Shown here one piece after another: positions 26,455 through 35,194 of a DNA stretch of 64,000 nucleotides. The notes beneath the pieces are model-generated. The model was not told where the DNA came from. It made no database searches and saw nothing but the letters and a program-made list of their open reading frames with translations. The first letter of the stretch is position 1. Each line of letters opens with the position of its first letter. The DNA is from Flavobacteriales bacterium (GTDB taxonomy: Bacteria; Bacteroidota; Bacteroidia; Flavobacteriales_F; PHOS-HE28): NCBI GenBank assembly GCA_020635675.1, contig JACJZJ010000001.1:310001-374000 (forward strand). The letters are read 5' to 3'. The position numbers and the translations under genes are program-made.

Positions 26455-27564
26455 ATGCACATGGGTGAGTTCCTGTTCCTGGTGATGCTGGGCGCATTGG
26501 CCGTGCTCCTGCTGTATCATGTCCTCATCTTTTCGCGATCGGCGTTCGCCAGGTCGGAAGGGGGCGTGGACCGTGCATTGCCCGTGAGCGTGGTGGTGTG
26601 TGCCCGGAACATGGCCCGCGACCTGGAGGAACTGGTACCCGTGTTGCACGAACAGGACCACATGCAATTCGAGATCGTGGTGGTGAACGACCGCAGCGAG
26701 GACGACACTTCGGAGATCCTGCAATGGATGAAGCCCAAGTACCCGAAGCTGCGTGTGGTGGAGATCCAGGCCGACGAGAAGTTCAGCTACGGCAAGAAGA
26801 TCGCCCTGGGCGTGGGCATCCGCGCGGCGAAACATTCGCACGTGCTCCTGACCGACGCCGACTGCCGACCCGCCGGCCCGGATTGGATCGCCGGCATGGC
26901 GGCGGGGTTCGCGAAAGGCACGCAGATCGTGGTGGGCCACAGCCCCTACGAGCGACGCCCGGGACCGACGAACCTGCTCGAGCGGTATGATGGGATCACC
27001 AAGGCCGTTCAGTTCATCAGCTTCGCCAGGGCCGGTCTGCCCTACATGGGCGTGGGCCGCAACCTCGGCTACACACAGGAGCTCTTTTTCGCCGCCAAGG
27101 GACCGCGCCGCCACCATCACCTGATGAGCGGCGACGATGATCTGTTCATCAACGAAGTGGCCCGGGCCCGGAACACGGTCGCGGTGCAAGATCCGCGGAC
27201 GTTCATGCGCACGCGCGGCACGACAGACCTGGCCACCTGGATCCGGCGCAAGCGGCGGCACTACACCACCGCGCGCTATTACCGGTTCGGCCATCAGGTA
27301 TTGCTTACGCTGCTGCCAATGGCACGCCTGGTCTTCTGGCTGGCGTTGTTCGCCCTGGCGGCCCTGGGCCATTGGGAGCAGGCCGGGATCGGCCTCCTGG
27401 TGAAGCTGGCCGTTCTGATGCCCGTCACCCTTGTGGCCATGCGCAAGCTCGGTGCCGATGGCGCATTGCTGGCCTTCGCGCTCCCCCTGGAATGGCTGTT
27501 CTTAGTTTTGGAACCGTTGATCTACTTCAGCACCGTGCTGATCAAGCCCCGCCGATGGAAGTGA
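26455..27564 (+). CDS. Membrane glycosyltransferase family 2 protein
   Basis: 369 residues. N-terminal membrane helix (MGEFLFLVMLGALAVLLLYHV), a GT-A catalytic domain (PVSVVVCARNMARDLEELV, VVNDRSEDDTSEIL, LLTDADCRPA as the DxD-type site, then SGDDDLFINEVA and RRKRRHYTTARYY), and two to three C-terminal helices. Probably transfers a sugar from a nucleotide donor at the cytoplasmic membrane face; substrate unknown. ATG 26455 chosen; a second Met two codons on (26461) is equally possible. Its end overlaps the sigma factor start by ten bases. Confidence 0.86.
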   Translation: MHMGEFLFLVMLGALAVLLLYHVLIFSRSAFARSEGGVDRALPVSVVVCARNMARDLEELVPVLHEQDHMQFEIVVVNDRSEDDTSEILQWMKPKYPKLRVVEIQADEKFSYGKKIALGVGIRAAKHSHVLLTDADCRPAGPDWIAGMAAGFAKGTQIVVGHSPYERRPGPTNLLERYDGITKAVQFISFARAGLPYMGVGRNLGYTQELFFAAKGPRRHHHLMSGDDDLFINEVARARNTVAVQDPRTFMRTRGTTDLATWIRRKRRHYTTARYYRFGHQVLLTLLPMARLVFWLALFALAALGHWEQAGIGLLVKLAVLMPVTLVAMRKLGADGALLAFALPLEWLFLVLEPLIYFSTVLIKPRRWK

Positions 27565-28163
27565 ACGAGAACCTCTCCGAGAAAGCGCAATACGACTACA
27601 AGCTCGTCCGTCGGGCCGTGGACAATGGCGATCAGAAGGCCTATGCCGAGTTGATGGGCCGCTACCGCGATTCGATCTACTTCATGCTGCTGAAGATGAT
27701 CAACAACAAGGACGATGCGGAGGACCTCACCATCGAGGCGTTCGGCAAGGCCTTCCACCGGCTGCACCAGTACACGCCGAACTATGCCTTCAGCACCTGG
27801 CTGTTCAAGATCGCCTCGAACAACTGCATCGATTGGATCCGCAAGCAGAAGAAGAAACTGCTGAGCATCGACAACCCCATCGGCACCGAGGACGGTGACG
27901 AAATGACCATCGAGATCCGCAGCCACGGTCTCGACCCGGCCGACGTGGTGATCAAGGACCAGAAGGCGGGCATCATGCGCGAGGTGGTGGAGAAACTGAA
28001 ACCCCGCTACCGTACGCTTATCGAGCTCCGGTACTACAAGGAATACAGCTATGAGGAGATCGCCGACGAGCTCGACCTGCCGCTCGGTACGGTGAAGGCA
28101 CAGCTTTTCCGAGCGCGCGAGTTCCTCATGAACATGCTGGACCATCGCAAGGACCACATCTAG
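27555..28163 (+). CDS. Sigma-70 family (ECF-like) RNA polymerase sigma factor
   Basis: 202 residues with region 2 (YAELMGRYRDSIYFMLLKMI, DDAEDLTIEAFGKAFHRL, FSTWLFKIASNNCIDWIRK) and region 4 (LKPRYRTLIELRYYKEYSYEEIADELDLPLGTVKAQLFRAREFL). A long, highly charged linker joins them; there is no region 1.1 or 3, so it is of the extracytoplasmic-function type. No anti-sigma factor is encoded beside it, unlike many ECF genes, so its control is not visible here. Start overlaps the glycosyltransferase stop. Confidence 0.92.
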   Translation: MEVNENLSEKAQYDYKLVRRAVDNGDQKAYAELMGRYRDSIYFMLLKMINNKDDAEDLTIEAFGKAFHRLHQYTPNYAFSTWLFKIASNNCIDWIRKQKKKLLSIDNPIGTEDGDEMTIEIRSHGLDPADVVIKDQKAGIMREVVEKLKPRYRTLIELRYYKEYSYEEIADELDLPLGTVKAQLFRAREFLMNMLDHRKDHI

Positions 28164-28210
28164 GCGACCATGGCCCGGTCGCCACTGCACGCGCCCATGA
28201 CCAACGCACC

Positions 28211-28828
28211 ATGGATCTTGGAGTCGGGACGGTCCTGCGGTATTTCCCCGATCTGACGGAGGATCAGCGCCGGCGCCTTGTCCGGCTCGGTCCGCTGTAC
28301 GCCGAATGGAACGCGCGTGTGAACCTGGTCTCACGCAGGGACATCGATGCGCTGTACGAGCGCCACGTCCTGCATTCGCTCGGCCTGGCGCTCGTGTGCC
28401 CCTTTCCGGACGGTGTGCGGGTGATCGATGTCGGCACCGGCGGTGGTTTTCCCGGGATACCGCTCGCGATCCGTTTCCCCAGGGTCCGGTTCCATCTCAT
28501 CGACGGCATCGGCAAGAAGATCACGGCGGTGCAGGGGATCATCGCGGAGCTCGATCTGGCGAACGCCACGGCTGAGAAGGTCCGCAGTGAGGAACATCAC
28601 GGGCGCTATGATGTGATCGTGAGCCGTGCGGTGACCGCCATGCCGGAGTTCATTCGGATGACGGAACACCTGGTATCGAAGGGAAGGGGGAGGATCTGCG
28701 CCCTCAAGGGCGGCTTGCTCGCTGATGAACTGCTGCCATTGAGGTATCCGGTGGAGGTCACCGACCTGTCCAAGGTCTATCGGGAGGTGTTCTTCGCAAC
28801 GAAGAAGGTGGTGACGGTCAGGCTTTGA
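28211..28828 (+). CDS. rsmG: 16S rRNA (guanine-527-N7)-methyltransferase RsmG
   Basis: 205 residues, normal length. SAM-binding motif VIDVGTGGGFPGIPLAIRFP, preceded by EWNARVNLVSRRDIDALYERHVLHSL, which is diagnostic for RsmG/GidB; VSRAVTAMPEF follows. Methylates N7 of G527 in 16S rRNA. Lies 47 bases after the sigma factor, probably the same transcript. Its last 11 bases overlap the end of the convergent ABC transporter gene. Confidence 0.95.
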   Translation: MDLGVGTVLRYFPDLTEDQRRRLVRLGPLYAEWNARVNLVSRRDIDALYERHVLHSLGLALVCPFPDGVRVIDVGTGGGFPGIPLAIRFPRVRFHLIDGIGKKITAVQGIIAELDLANATAEKVRSEEHHGRYDVIVSRAVTAMPEFIRMTEHLVSKGRGRICALKGGLLADELLPLRYPVEVTDLSKVYREVFFATKKVVTVRL

Positions 28829-30638
28829 CCGCGCCGAACTGGAGCTGGCTGAGCGAACGGTAGAGCCCGTGTTCGTTTGCGATCAACTCATCGTGCGTTC
28901 CGCTCTCCACCAGATGGCCGTGGTCGAGCACCAGGATGCGGTCGGCGTTCTGGACGGTGCTCAGCCGGTGGGCGATCACCAGGCTTGTCCGCCCCTTCAT
29001 CAGTTCCTCGAGGGCCTCCTGCACGAGACGTTCACTGGCCGTATCGAGGCTGCTCGTCGCCTCGTCGAGGATCAGGATGGCCGGGTCCTTGATCACGGCC
29101 CTGGCAATGGCGATCCGCTGGCGTTGCCCGCCGCTCAGTTGCACGCCGCGTTCGCCCACCACCGTAGCGAAGCCCTCCGGGAATCCGTTGATGAACTCCA
29201 TCGCATTCGCCCTGCGTGCGGCCTCCTCCAACTCCGCGTTCGTGGCATCAGGCCTGCCATAGGCGATGTTCTCCCGGATGGTGCCACCGAACAACAGCAC
29301 TTCCTGCGGCACGATCGCCATCCGGTCGCGCAACGCGCTCAATGGGTAGGCGGCGGCATCGCGGCCGTCGATGGACACCTCCCCGGAGGTCGGCCCATAG
29401 AAGCGCAGCACCAGGGACGCGATCGTGCTTTTTCCGGCGCCGGACGGCCCGACCAGCGCCACGCGCTCACCGGGCCTTATGGTGAAGGTCACACCGTCGA
29501 GCACCGTCAGGTCCGGTCGCGAGGCATATTGGAAGCCGACCCCCTGGAAGGACACCTCTCCCTTAATGTCCAGACGGGCATGCTCTCCACTGAGATCGAT
29601 GTCCTCGGTCCGTTCCTCCTGGATGTCCAGCAGTCGCTCGGTCGCGCCAACGGCCTTCAACATCGAAGAGATCAACTCGGGCACGCTGCCGATGCTCGCC
29701 CCGACGAATACGGAGAGCATGATGAAGGAGGTCAGGTCGCCCATGGTGAGCAGTCCTTGTTCCTTGAGGTGGACGCCGCGCCACACCACGAAGACCACCG
29801 CACCGAACATGCAGAAAATGATGAACGACACGAACCCGGCCCGCCACCGGGCCCCCTTCAGCGCAAGGTCGCGTGCGCCCAGGACACTGCCGCGGTAACG
29901 GGCCGCCTCCCAGGCTTCGTTGGCGAAGGCCTTCACGTTCTGGATGCCCTGTAGCGTCTCGTCCACGATCACGTTCGTGTCCGCGATCCGGTCCTGCACC
30001 TCCTTGCTCAAGCGGCGGATGAAGCGGCCGAAGAACACCGCCACCAAGGCCACGACCGGGATGGTGGCCAGCATGGTGAGCGTGAGTTGAAGGCTTACGC
30101 GAGTAAGCAGGAAGAGACCGGTCACGATCACGATCGATTGGCGGACCAGTTCGGCAAGTACGGTGGTGAACGATTCCTGCAATAGCGCGACATCCGCGCT
30201 GATACGGCTGTTGAGTTCTCCCACGCGCCTTCCGCCGAAATAGGTCATCGGCAAACGCAGCAGATGTCGGTAGGTTTCCTGTCGCAACTGGGCCAGACCG
30301 CTCTCCGTCACGTAGCTGAACAAGTAGATGCGGAAGAAGCCAAGAACGGCCTGCACGGCGAAGATCACGACAAGCACCAACGCCACCGTGTCGATATCCG
30401 TCAGGTCGGGCACCTCGGGGGCCGGGTCCCGTCCTCCGGATGCGTCAACCAGTTTGCCCAGGAGCACGGGGAAGGCCATGCTCAGAATGCTCGTACCGAA
30501 CAGGAACAGCGATCCCAGGGCGAAGGTCCACCGGTAGGGGCGGAGGTAGCGGAAAATGCGCAACGAACGACGCAACGCGGCCCGGTCGACCTTGGACGGA
30601 GGACCGCTGTCCGGGTCCCAGGAACGGCGGCTGGCCAT
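28818..30638 (-). CDS. ABC transporter, fused permease-ATPase (MsbA-like exporter)
   Basis: 606-residue half transporter. Six-helix exporter membrane domain (about 35-330: WTFALGSLFLFGTSILSM, LVLVVIFAVQAVLGFFRI, LTLTMLATIPVVALVAVFF, GFVSFIIFCMFGAVVFVVW), then ATPase with Walker A GPSGAGKST, Q-loop IVPQEVLLFGGTIRENI, signature LSGGQRQRIAIARA, Walker B ILILDEATSSLD and switch His in VIAHRLSTV. Works as a homodimer; substrate could be lipid A, lipid or a peptide. Start ATG 30638; an in-frame TTG nine bases upstream is part of the promoter. Confidence 0.92.
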   Translation of the reverse strand: MASRRSWDPDSGPPSKVDRAALRRSLRIFRYLRPYRWTFALGSLFLFGTSILSMAFPVLLGKLVDASGGRDPAPEVPDLTDIDTVALVLVVIFAVQAVLGFFRIYLFSYVTESGLAQLRQETYRHLLRLPMTYFGGRRVGELNSRISADVALLQESFTTVLAELVRQSIVIVTGLFLLTRVSLQLTLTMLATIPVVALVAVFFGRFIRRLSKEVQDRIADTNVIVDETLQGIQNVKAFANEAWEAARYRGSVLGARDLALKGARWRAGFVSFIIFCMFGAVVFVVWRGVHLKEQGLLTMGDLTSFIMLSVFVGASIGSVPELISSMLKAVGATERLLDIQEERTEDIDLSGEHARLDIKGEVSFQGVGFQYASRPDLTVLDGVTFTIRPGERVALVGPSGAGKSTIASLVLRFYGPTSGEVSIDGRDAAAYPLSALRDRMAIVPQEVLLFGGTIRENIAYGRPDATNAELEEAARRANAMEFINGFPEGFATVVGERGVQLSGGQRQRIAIARAVIKDPAILILDEATSSLDTASERLVQEALEELMKGRTSLVIAHRLSTVQNADRILVLDHGHLVESGTHDELIANEHGLYRSLSQLQFGAVKA

Positions 30639-30644
30639 GGGGCA

Positions 30645-30652
30645 CAAAGGTA
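30645..30652 (-). promoter_or_regulatory. -7 promoter element TACCTTTG of the ABC exporter gene
   Basis: Exact TAnnTTTG with a six-base gap to the ATG at 30638. Confidence 0.6.
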
Positions 30653-30765
30653 GCGGGCGAAGGGCCGGTTATTCAGGATCGCCGGTGGATGGACCGTTCC
30701 CGCGCCCCCTGATCGATCCGGGCGATCGTTCTAGCTTGGCCGCACTTCCCCCACAGAAGCACCTC

Positions 30766-31485
30766 ATGGCCAAGGACCCGGTGTCCGAACTGATAGGCGG
30801 TGGCGTACGCACCCGCACCCCGTTCACCAGCTTGCTGAACAGATTCCTCTACAAGTTCAAACTTCCCTGGAAGGTCGTGAAGAACGAGGAACTGCCGCAC
30901 GTGATGTGCTCTGTCGAGCAACGGATCAACTTCTCCCATCTGGTGGATCAGGTACTGGCCTATGGCGTCGTGGGCGACCTTGTCGAGTTGGGCTGCTACG
31001 AGGGACAGACGGCCGCGCTGATCCAGATGGTGAACGTGCGGCATCAGGCACGTCCGTTCCATGTGTACGATGCGTTCGTGGCCGATTGGAACACGCGGTC
31101 CGGTACGGTGCAGGAACGTCTTAAGCGCCGCTTTGCCGCCGCGGGCCTCCCGGGGCCCATCATGCATGAGGGCGACATGCGGCATACCCTGCCCGCCGAG
31201 CTGCCGGAACGGATAGCGTTCGCGCATTTCGATTGTGGCATGGGTGACGATCCGGAGCGCCACCGCGACCTGCTCCTGCACTGTCTGGAGCACGTCTATC
31301 CGCGATTATCCCCGGGCGCCATCGCCGTGTTCATGGATTACCATGATCCGGACCGCACGGTGAACGGCTTGAACAGCAATCCGGGAGTGCGAATGGCATG
31401 CGATGGTTTCCTGGCGGATCGACCGGAGCGGATGGAGGTCCTCTACGGCAACGACTTCTCGCACGGTTATTTCCGGAAGCGCTGA
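30766..31485 (+). CDS. TylF/MycF-like class I SAM-dependent methyltransferase
   Basis: 239 residues. SAM motif DLVELGCYEGQTAALIQMV, then FHVYDAFVADW and a GDMRHTLP / FAHFDCGMGDDPERHRDLLLHCLEHVYPRLSPGA order like that of the TylF-MycF-NovP O-methyltransferases, which methylate sugars on natural products or surface glycans. A basic, hydrophobic N-terminus of 50 residues precedes the fold. Alone on its strand; the nearest -7-like box is TAGCTTGG at 30732-30739 (one mismatch). Substrate not predictable. Confidence 0.8.
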   Translation: MAKDPVSELIGGGVRTRTPFTSLLNRFLYKFKLPWKVVKNEELPHVMCSVEQRINFSHLVDQVLAYGVVGDLVELGCYEGQTAALIQMVNVRHQARPFHVYDAFVADWNTRSGTVQERLKRRFAAAGLPGPIMHEGDMRHTLPAELPERIAFAHFDCGMGDDPERHRDLLLHCLEHVYPRLSPGAIAVFMDYHDPDRTVNGLNSNPGVRMACDGFLADRPERMEVLYGNDFSHGYFRKR

Positions 31486-31490
31486 ACGCT

Positions 31491-31892
31491 TCAGGCGTGT
31501 ATGGTCACCATCCTGTCGGCGATGTGGTCGAACAGGTTCTTGAGCGGGGTCTCCACCATCATGCGTATGAACGGGTTCAGCTCCGCGTTGAACTCCTGCC
31601 AGGCGGTGGTCTTTCCGCCGTCCTCCATCAGGTGCACATCGAGCGTGAAGGGAAAGGGGCTGCGGTCGGTCGCCTTGAGCCGGACATGGTCCGGTGCTGA
31701 TCCGCCGTCCACCGTCAATCCGATGGTGGCCGCCCCCTGCACCTTGAACGAACAGGACCTTCCGTCGCTCTGCCAATCACTGATCCGGTCCTTCGGCAGC
31801 AACTGCTGGAAGTTGTTCATATCCTGGATGAAAGCGTATAGCTCCTCCGCCGGTCGCGCGATCTCCACGCGTTTGCTCTCGATATGCGTCAT
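31491..31892 (-). CDS. SRPBCC (START-like) family protein
   Basis: 133 residues with the START-like pattern: MTHIESKRVEIARPAEELYAFIQDMNNFQQLLP, beta-rich centre with a FKVQGAATIGLTVD strand, and a long C-terminal helix NPFIRMMVETPLKNLFDHIADRMV. Binds an unknown hydrophobic ligand. Lies 61 bases downstream of pyrE on the same strand and may be co-transcribed. Confidence 0.82.
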   Translation of the reverse strand: MTHIESKRVEIARPAEELYAFIQDMNNFQQLLPKDRISDWQSDGRSCSFKVQGAATIGLTVDGGSAPDHVRLKATDRSPFPFTLDVHLMEDGGKTTAWQEFNAELNPFIRMMVETPLKNLFDHIADRMVTIHA

Positions 31893-31953
31893 GCGCTCGT
31901 ATTCCGATGATCTGGTTCGGGCCCCATGGTCGGCGGCCCTGCGTGTTGCGGCA

Positions 31954-32607
31954 TCAACCCTCGACCTTCACTTTCCATCCGGCGGGATCCTTGCGCCATT
32001 CGTTCAGAGGCACCAGGTCCTTTTCGGTGATGTAGTCCGAGCGGAGCGCCTGGTCGAGCAGGATGCTGTAGTTGGTCAATGTGTAGAGCTTCACCTTCTC
32101 CTCCTCGAAGGCGGCGCGTGCCATCTCGAATCCGTAGGTGAACACCGCCACCATGCCTTTCACCTCGCAGCCGGCCTCCCGCAGGGCATGCACGGCGTTG
32201 AGGCTGCTCCTGCCGGTGCTCACGAGGTCCTCTACGATCACCACGGACCGCCCGACGGTGAGATCGCCCTCGACCATGTTCTTCATGCCATGGTCCTTGG
32301 CGGAGGAACGCACGTACAGGAAGGGAAGTCCCATGTCATGTGCCACCAGCATCCCATGCGGTATCCCTCCGGTGGCCACACCGGCGATCATGTCCGGACG
32401 GCCGAACTCGCTGTTGATGATATGCACGAACTGCTGGCGGATGTAGGTCCGCACCGGTGGATAGCTCAGCGTTTTCCGATTGTCGCAGTAGATCGGGGAC
32501 TTCCACCCCGAGGCCCAGGTGAATGGTTTCCTGGGAGCGAGCTTCACGGCCTTGATCTGCAAAAGCAATTCGGCAACTTTGAGCGCCGGATCAAGGCTGG
32601 GGTCCAT
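31954..32607 (-). CDS. pyrE: Orotate phosphoribosyltransferase
   Basis: 217 residues, usual length. Makes orotidine 5'-phosphate from orotate and PRPP in pyrimidine synthesis. Motifs: TWASGWKSPIYCDNRKTLSYP, GVATGGIPHGMLVAHDMGLPFLYVRSSAKDHG, and the PRPP loop SVVIVEDLVSTGRSS. Start ATG 32607-32605. Its start codon overlaps, on the opposite strand, the ATG of the NUDIX gene within one CATG, so regulatory signals must lie inside the neighbour's coding sequence. Confidence 0.95.
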   Translation of the reverse strand: MDPSLDPALKVAELLLQIKAVKLAPRKPFTWASGWKSPIYCDNRKTLSYPPVRTYIRQQFVHIINSEFGRPDMIAGVATGGIPHGMLVAHDMGLPFLYVRSSAKDHGMKNMVEGDLTVGRSVVIVEDLVSTGRSSLNAVHALREAGCEVKGMVAVFTYGFEMARAAFEEEKVKLYTLTNYSILLDQALRSDYITEKDLVPLNEWRKDPAGWKVKVEG

Positions 32608-33247
32608 GAGGCGAAAGTATGAAGTATCGATCGACGGGAAACCCACGACGATCACCGGATCACCACCGGCGAACGGACTTCCGGAGGGTATGTTGCTGCT
32701 CCATATCGGTACGCCGGATGAACTCGACCATGCTTTGCATCGGATCACGGAGGTGCCCGAGATCACCGGGGCTTGGATCCATGGTGAACGACCGGATGTC
32801 CTTTGGGAGGTCCTGAAAGCACGTTTCAGACCGGTCGCGGCGGCTGGCGGTGTCATCCATGATGAGGACGGGCGTTTGCTGGCGATCCGCCGTGACGGAA
32901 AATGGGACCTGCCGAAGGGGAAGGTCGATCCCGGTGAATCGCTCGAGGATGCCGCTGTCCGGGAGGTGCGCGAGGAGTGCGGACTGGATGAGGTCCGGTC
33001 GATCGGTCCTCTCTGCGAAACGTGGCATACCTATCTGCGGAAAGGAGATCACTGGTTGAAACGAACGACATGGTTCCGCATGGAGGCCGGTTCGGCGAGC
33101 CGTCTGTTGCCGCAGGCCGAAGAGGGGATCACGGCTGTGGAGTGGCTCGATCGGGAAGGATTGGAGCGGTTCCGTGCGGATACCTATCCGACATTGCTGA
33201 CGGTCATCGCCGCCTGGGAGGCGGAGGTGCGTCGGTCCCGAACCTGA
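32606..33247 (+). CDS. NUDIX hydrolase
   Basis: 213 residues. Complete NUDIX box in GKVDPGESLEDAAVREV followed by REECGL, the metal-binding signature for hydrolysis of nucleoside-diphosphate-linked substrates. N-terminal about 80 residues (YEVSIDGKPTTITG ...) form an extra domain as in the common Bacteroidota version. ATG 32606 is chosen because the N-terminus matches that pattern; open codons upstream lie inside pyrE antisense. The 3' end overlaps the convergent thioredoxin gene by 44 bases. Confidence 0.9.
   Translation: MRRKYEVSIDGKPTTITGSPPANGLPEGMLLLHIGTPDELDHALHRITEVPEITGAWIHGERPDVLWEVLKARFRPVAAAGGVIHDEDGRLLAIRRDGKWDLPKGKVDPGESLEDAAVREVREECGLDEVRSIGPLCETWHTYLRKGDHWLKRTTWFRMEAGSASRLLPQAEEGITAVEWLDREGLERFRADTYPTLLTVIAAWEAEVRRSRT
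32612..32619 (-). promoter_or_regulatory. -7-like element TACTTTCG for pyrE, inside the NUDIX gene
   Basis: One mismatch to TAnnTTTG, four bases before the pyrE ATG and located in the first codons of the divergent NUDIX gene. Confidence 0.4.
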
Positions 33248-34736
33248 TCCGGTCCCGGTCCTGTGCCTCCACCTGCATCCGGTGCATGATGGCACCCAGA
33301 CCCTGGCTTGGCCATGGCGCGGGCGATCGTGCCAGAATGCGGTCGTTGAGCAGGTAGAAAGCGGGGATCGTCCGGTTTCGCAATTCATCGCGTACGCGGG
33401 CAGGGTCCTCGGTCATCAGCCAGGTCCAACCTTCGGCGTTCCTGCTGACCGCATACGCCCGTGCAGCCTCCCGGTCGTCATCCAGCATTAGGACCGCGTG
33501 ATGGAGCACACCCGCGTAGGTCGCGTCCAGCTGCTGCAGGGCCCGGACCTCGGCCTCGCAATAGGTGCACCAGGTCGCCGTCACGACCAGGCACGTCGCG
33601 CCCTGGAATACGGTATCGGGGTCGATACGGACGCCGTCGAGGTCCACCAACGACAGATCGGGCAAGGTTGCGCCCGGCTTCATCGCTGTAAGGTCCCAGA
33701 GCATGTTCTTGGCGATCTTCCGGTGCTCGGGATAGGCCGATGCGGTGGCGATCCGCTCAAGTATCTCCAAGTCCCCCTTGCGGTCGAGCACTTTTCCAGG
33801 ATACTCCTGATAGAGCCCGTCGATGAGCACGAGTTCCGTCATGCGATCATCGCCGCGCAACATGTCGTTCTCCATCAGCATGGCCTTCAAACTGTCCACT
33901 TCCGCTCGTTCCACGCATCGGAGGAAGGCCCGCGTGTCGGTCCGGAAGGGATGGGTCAGCAAATGGTCCTGGAAGACGGTCCGGAAGAAGCCGACGAATT
34001 CCGGAACGTCATAGTCAGGCCGTCGGTCTCCGAGATAGCGCTCGAACAGCGCCTTGTCATTGGCTTGAGGCCCGGAACGCAGGCCGCCCAGCCCAAGGTC
34101 GAGGTCGCGCTGGAACCACGGGTCGTCCACGCCGGCATAGAAACGGTGCAGCCGCAGGTCGAAGGAATCGAGCCGGGCCTCGCTGAGGCGGTCGGTGTAG
34201 AACAAGGTGGGCGGGCGGGTCACACTGTCCTGCCGCTCCTGTCCGGCAGCATTGTGGTGCAGGACCTCCACGGCCTGCATGCCCGCCACCTCGTCCGTGG
34301 CCAGGTCCGCCGCGATGAAGGCATCCAGACGTTCGTTCAGATCGGTCAACAATGCGTTGATGTCCAACCGGTCCAGATCATGGAAGATCGGGTCCACACG
34401 GTCCGTACCATTGATGCTTCGGGCGGTGCCCGGAGGAAGTGGAGGGAATTCCAGGACGTAGTGCGCACCGTTGCGCAAATAGAACTCGGCACCCAGGTCC
34501 CCGACCATCAGGAGGGCCTTGGTCGTGCCTGTGACCTGCCCCTGCAGTACAAGGGTCGTGTCGCTCCGAACGACCCCCTGGTCCAGACGGACGGTGCGGA
34601 GCGTGAACAGGTCATCGTAGCGGTAGAGCACGGCATGTTCACCCTCATGGTCCGGGGCATGGACGGCGATGGTGAAGCCCTGTGCGGACAGCACGACAGG
34701 CAGCAGGAACAGAAGGGACGTCAGTTGACGCTTCAT
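33204..34736 (-). CDS. Exported thioredoxin-fold (TlpA/AhpC-like) protein
   Basis: 510 residues. Signal peptide MKRQLTSLLFLLPVVLSAQG. N-terminal about 110 residues are a DUF4369-like beta domain (EGEHAVLYRYDDLFTLRTVRLDQG), followed by a helical region and a C-terminal thioredoxin domain with redox motif CTYC in ATWCTYCEAEVRALQQLDATY and the cis-proline in RTIPAFYLL. Probably a periplasmic disulfide reductase. Its start overlaps the coaD stop (ATGA). The tail APPPPRRR lies in the region shared with the convergent NUDIX gene. Confidence 0.85.
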   Translation of the reverse strand: MKRQLTSLLFLLPVVLSAQGFTIAVHAPDHEGEHAVLYRYDDLFTLRTVRLDQGVVRSDTTLVLQGQVTGTTKALLMVGDLGAEFYLRNGAHYVLEFPPLPPGTARSINGTDRVDPIFHDLDRLDINALLTDLNERLDAFIAADLATDEVAGMQAVEVLHHNAAGQERQDSVTRPPTLFYTDRLSEARLDSFDLRLHRFYAGVDDPWFQRDLDLGLGGLRSGPQANDKALFERYLGDRRPDYDVPEFVGFFRTVFQDHLLTHPFRTDTRAFLRCVERAEVDSLKAMLMENDMLRGDDRMTELVLIDGLYQEYPGKVLDRKGDLEILERIATASAYPEHRKIAKNMLWDLTAMKPGATLPDLSLVDLDGVRIDPDTVFQGATCLVVTATWCTYCEAEVRALQQLDATYAGVLHHAVLMLDDDREAARAYAVSRNAEGWTWLMTEDPARVRDELRNRTIPAFYLLNDRILARSPAPWPSQGLGAIMHRMQVEAQDRDRIRFGTDAPPPPRRR

Positions 34737-35194
34737 GGGATGATCACCCCTTTCGGAACGAACGCGGATACATCGGCCTTATTGGCGATCAGTTCGCGTA
34801 CGATCGTGCTGCTCACGTGCGCGTGTATCGGTTCGGCGGGCAGGAAGATCGTCTCGATGTGGCCGACCGCGCGGTTCATCAGGGCGATGCTGCGCTCGAA
34901 GCCGTGGTCGGTGCTGTTGCGAAGTCCGCGAAGGATGAACGCGGCACCAAGTTCGCGGCACAGGTCGACGGTAAGCCCGGTGAAAACGACGGCTTCCACG
35001 TGCGCTTCGTCGGCGAAGGCGGCCCGAAGCCATTCCAACCGCTGCTCCACGGGGAACATGCTTCGCTTATTGCTGTTCGACCCGATGGCCACATGTATCC
35101 GGCTGAAGAGCGGCAGGGCGCGCTTCACGATGGATACGTGTCCGATGGTGACCGGGTCGAAGGATCCGGGGAAAACGGCTGCGGGTCTGTTCAT
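34733..35194 (-). CDS. coaD: Phosphopantetheine adenylyltransferase
   Basis: 153 residues, standard length. Makes dephospho-CoA from phosphopantetheine and ATP, the penultimate step of CoA synthesis. Nucleotidyltransferase motif FPGSFDPVTIGHVSIV, LRGLRNSTDHGFE and the second ATP motif VSSTIVREL are intact. Overlaps rsmD upstream and the thioredoxin gene downstream by four bases each. Confidence 0.97.
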   Translation of the reverse strand: MNRPAAVFPGSFDPVTIGHVSIVKRALPLFSRIHVAIGSNSNKRSMFPVEQRLEWLRAAFADEAHVEAVVFTGLTVDLCRELGAAFILRGLRNSTDHGFERSIALMNRAVGHIETIFLPAEPIHAHVSSTIVRELIANKADVSAFVPKGVIIP

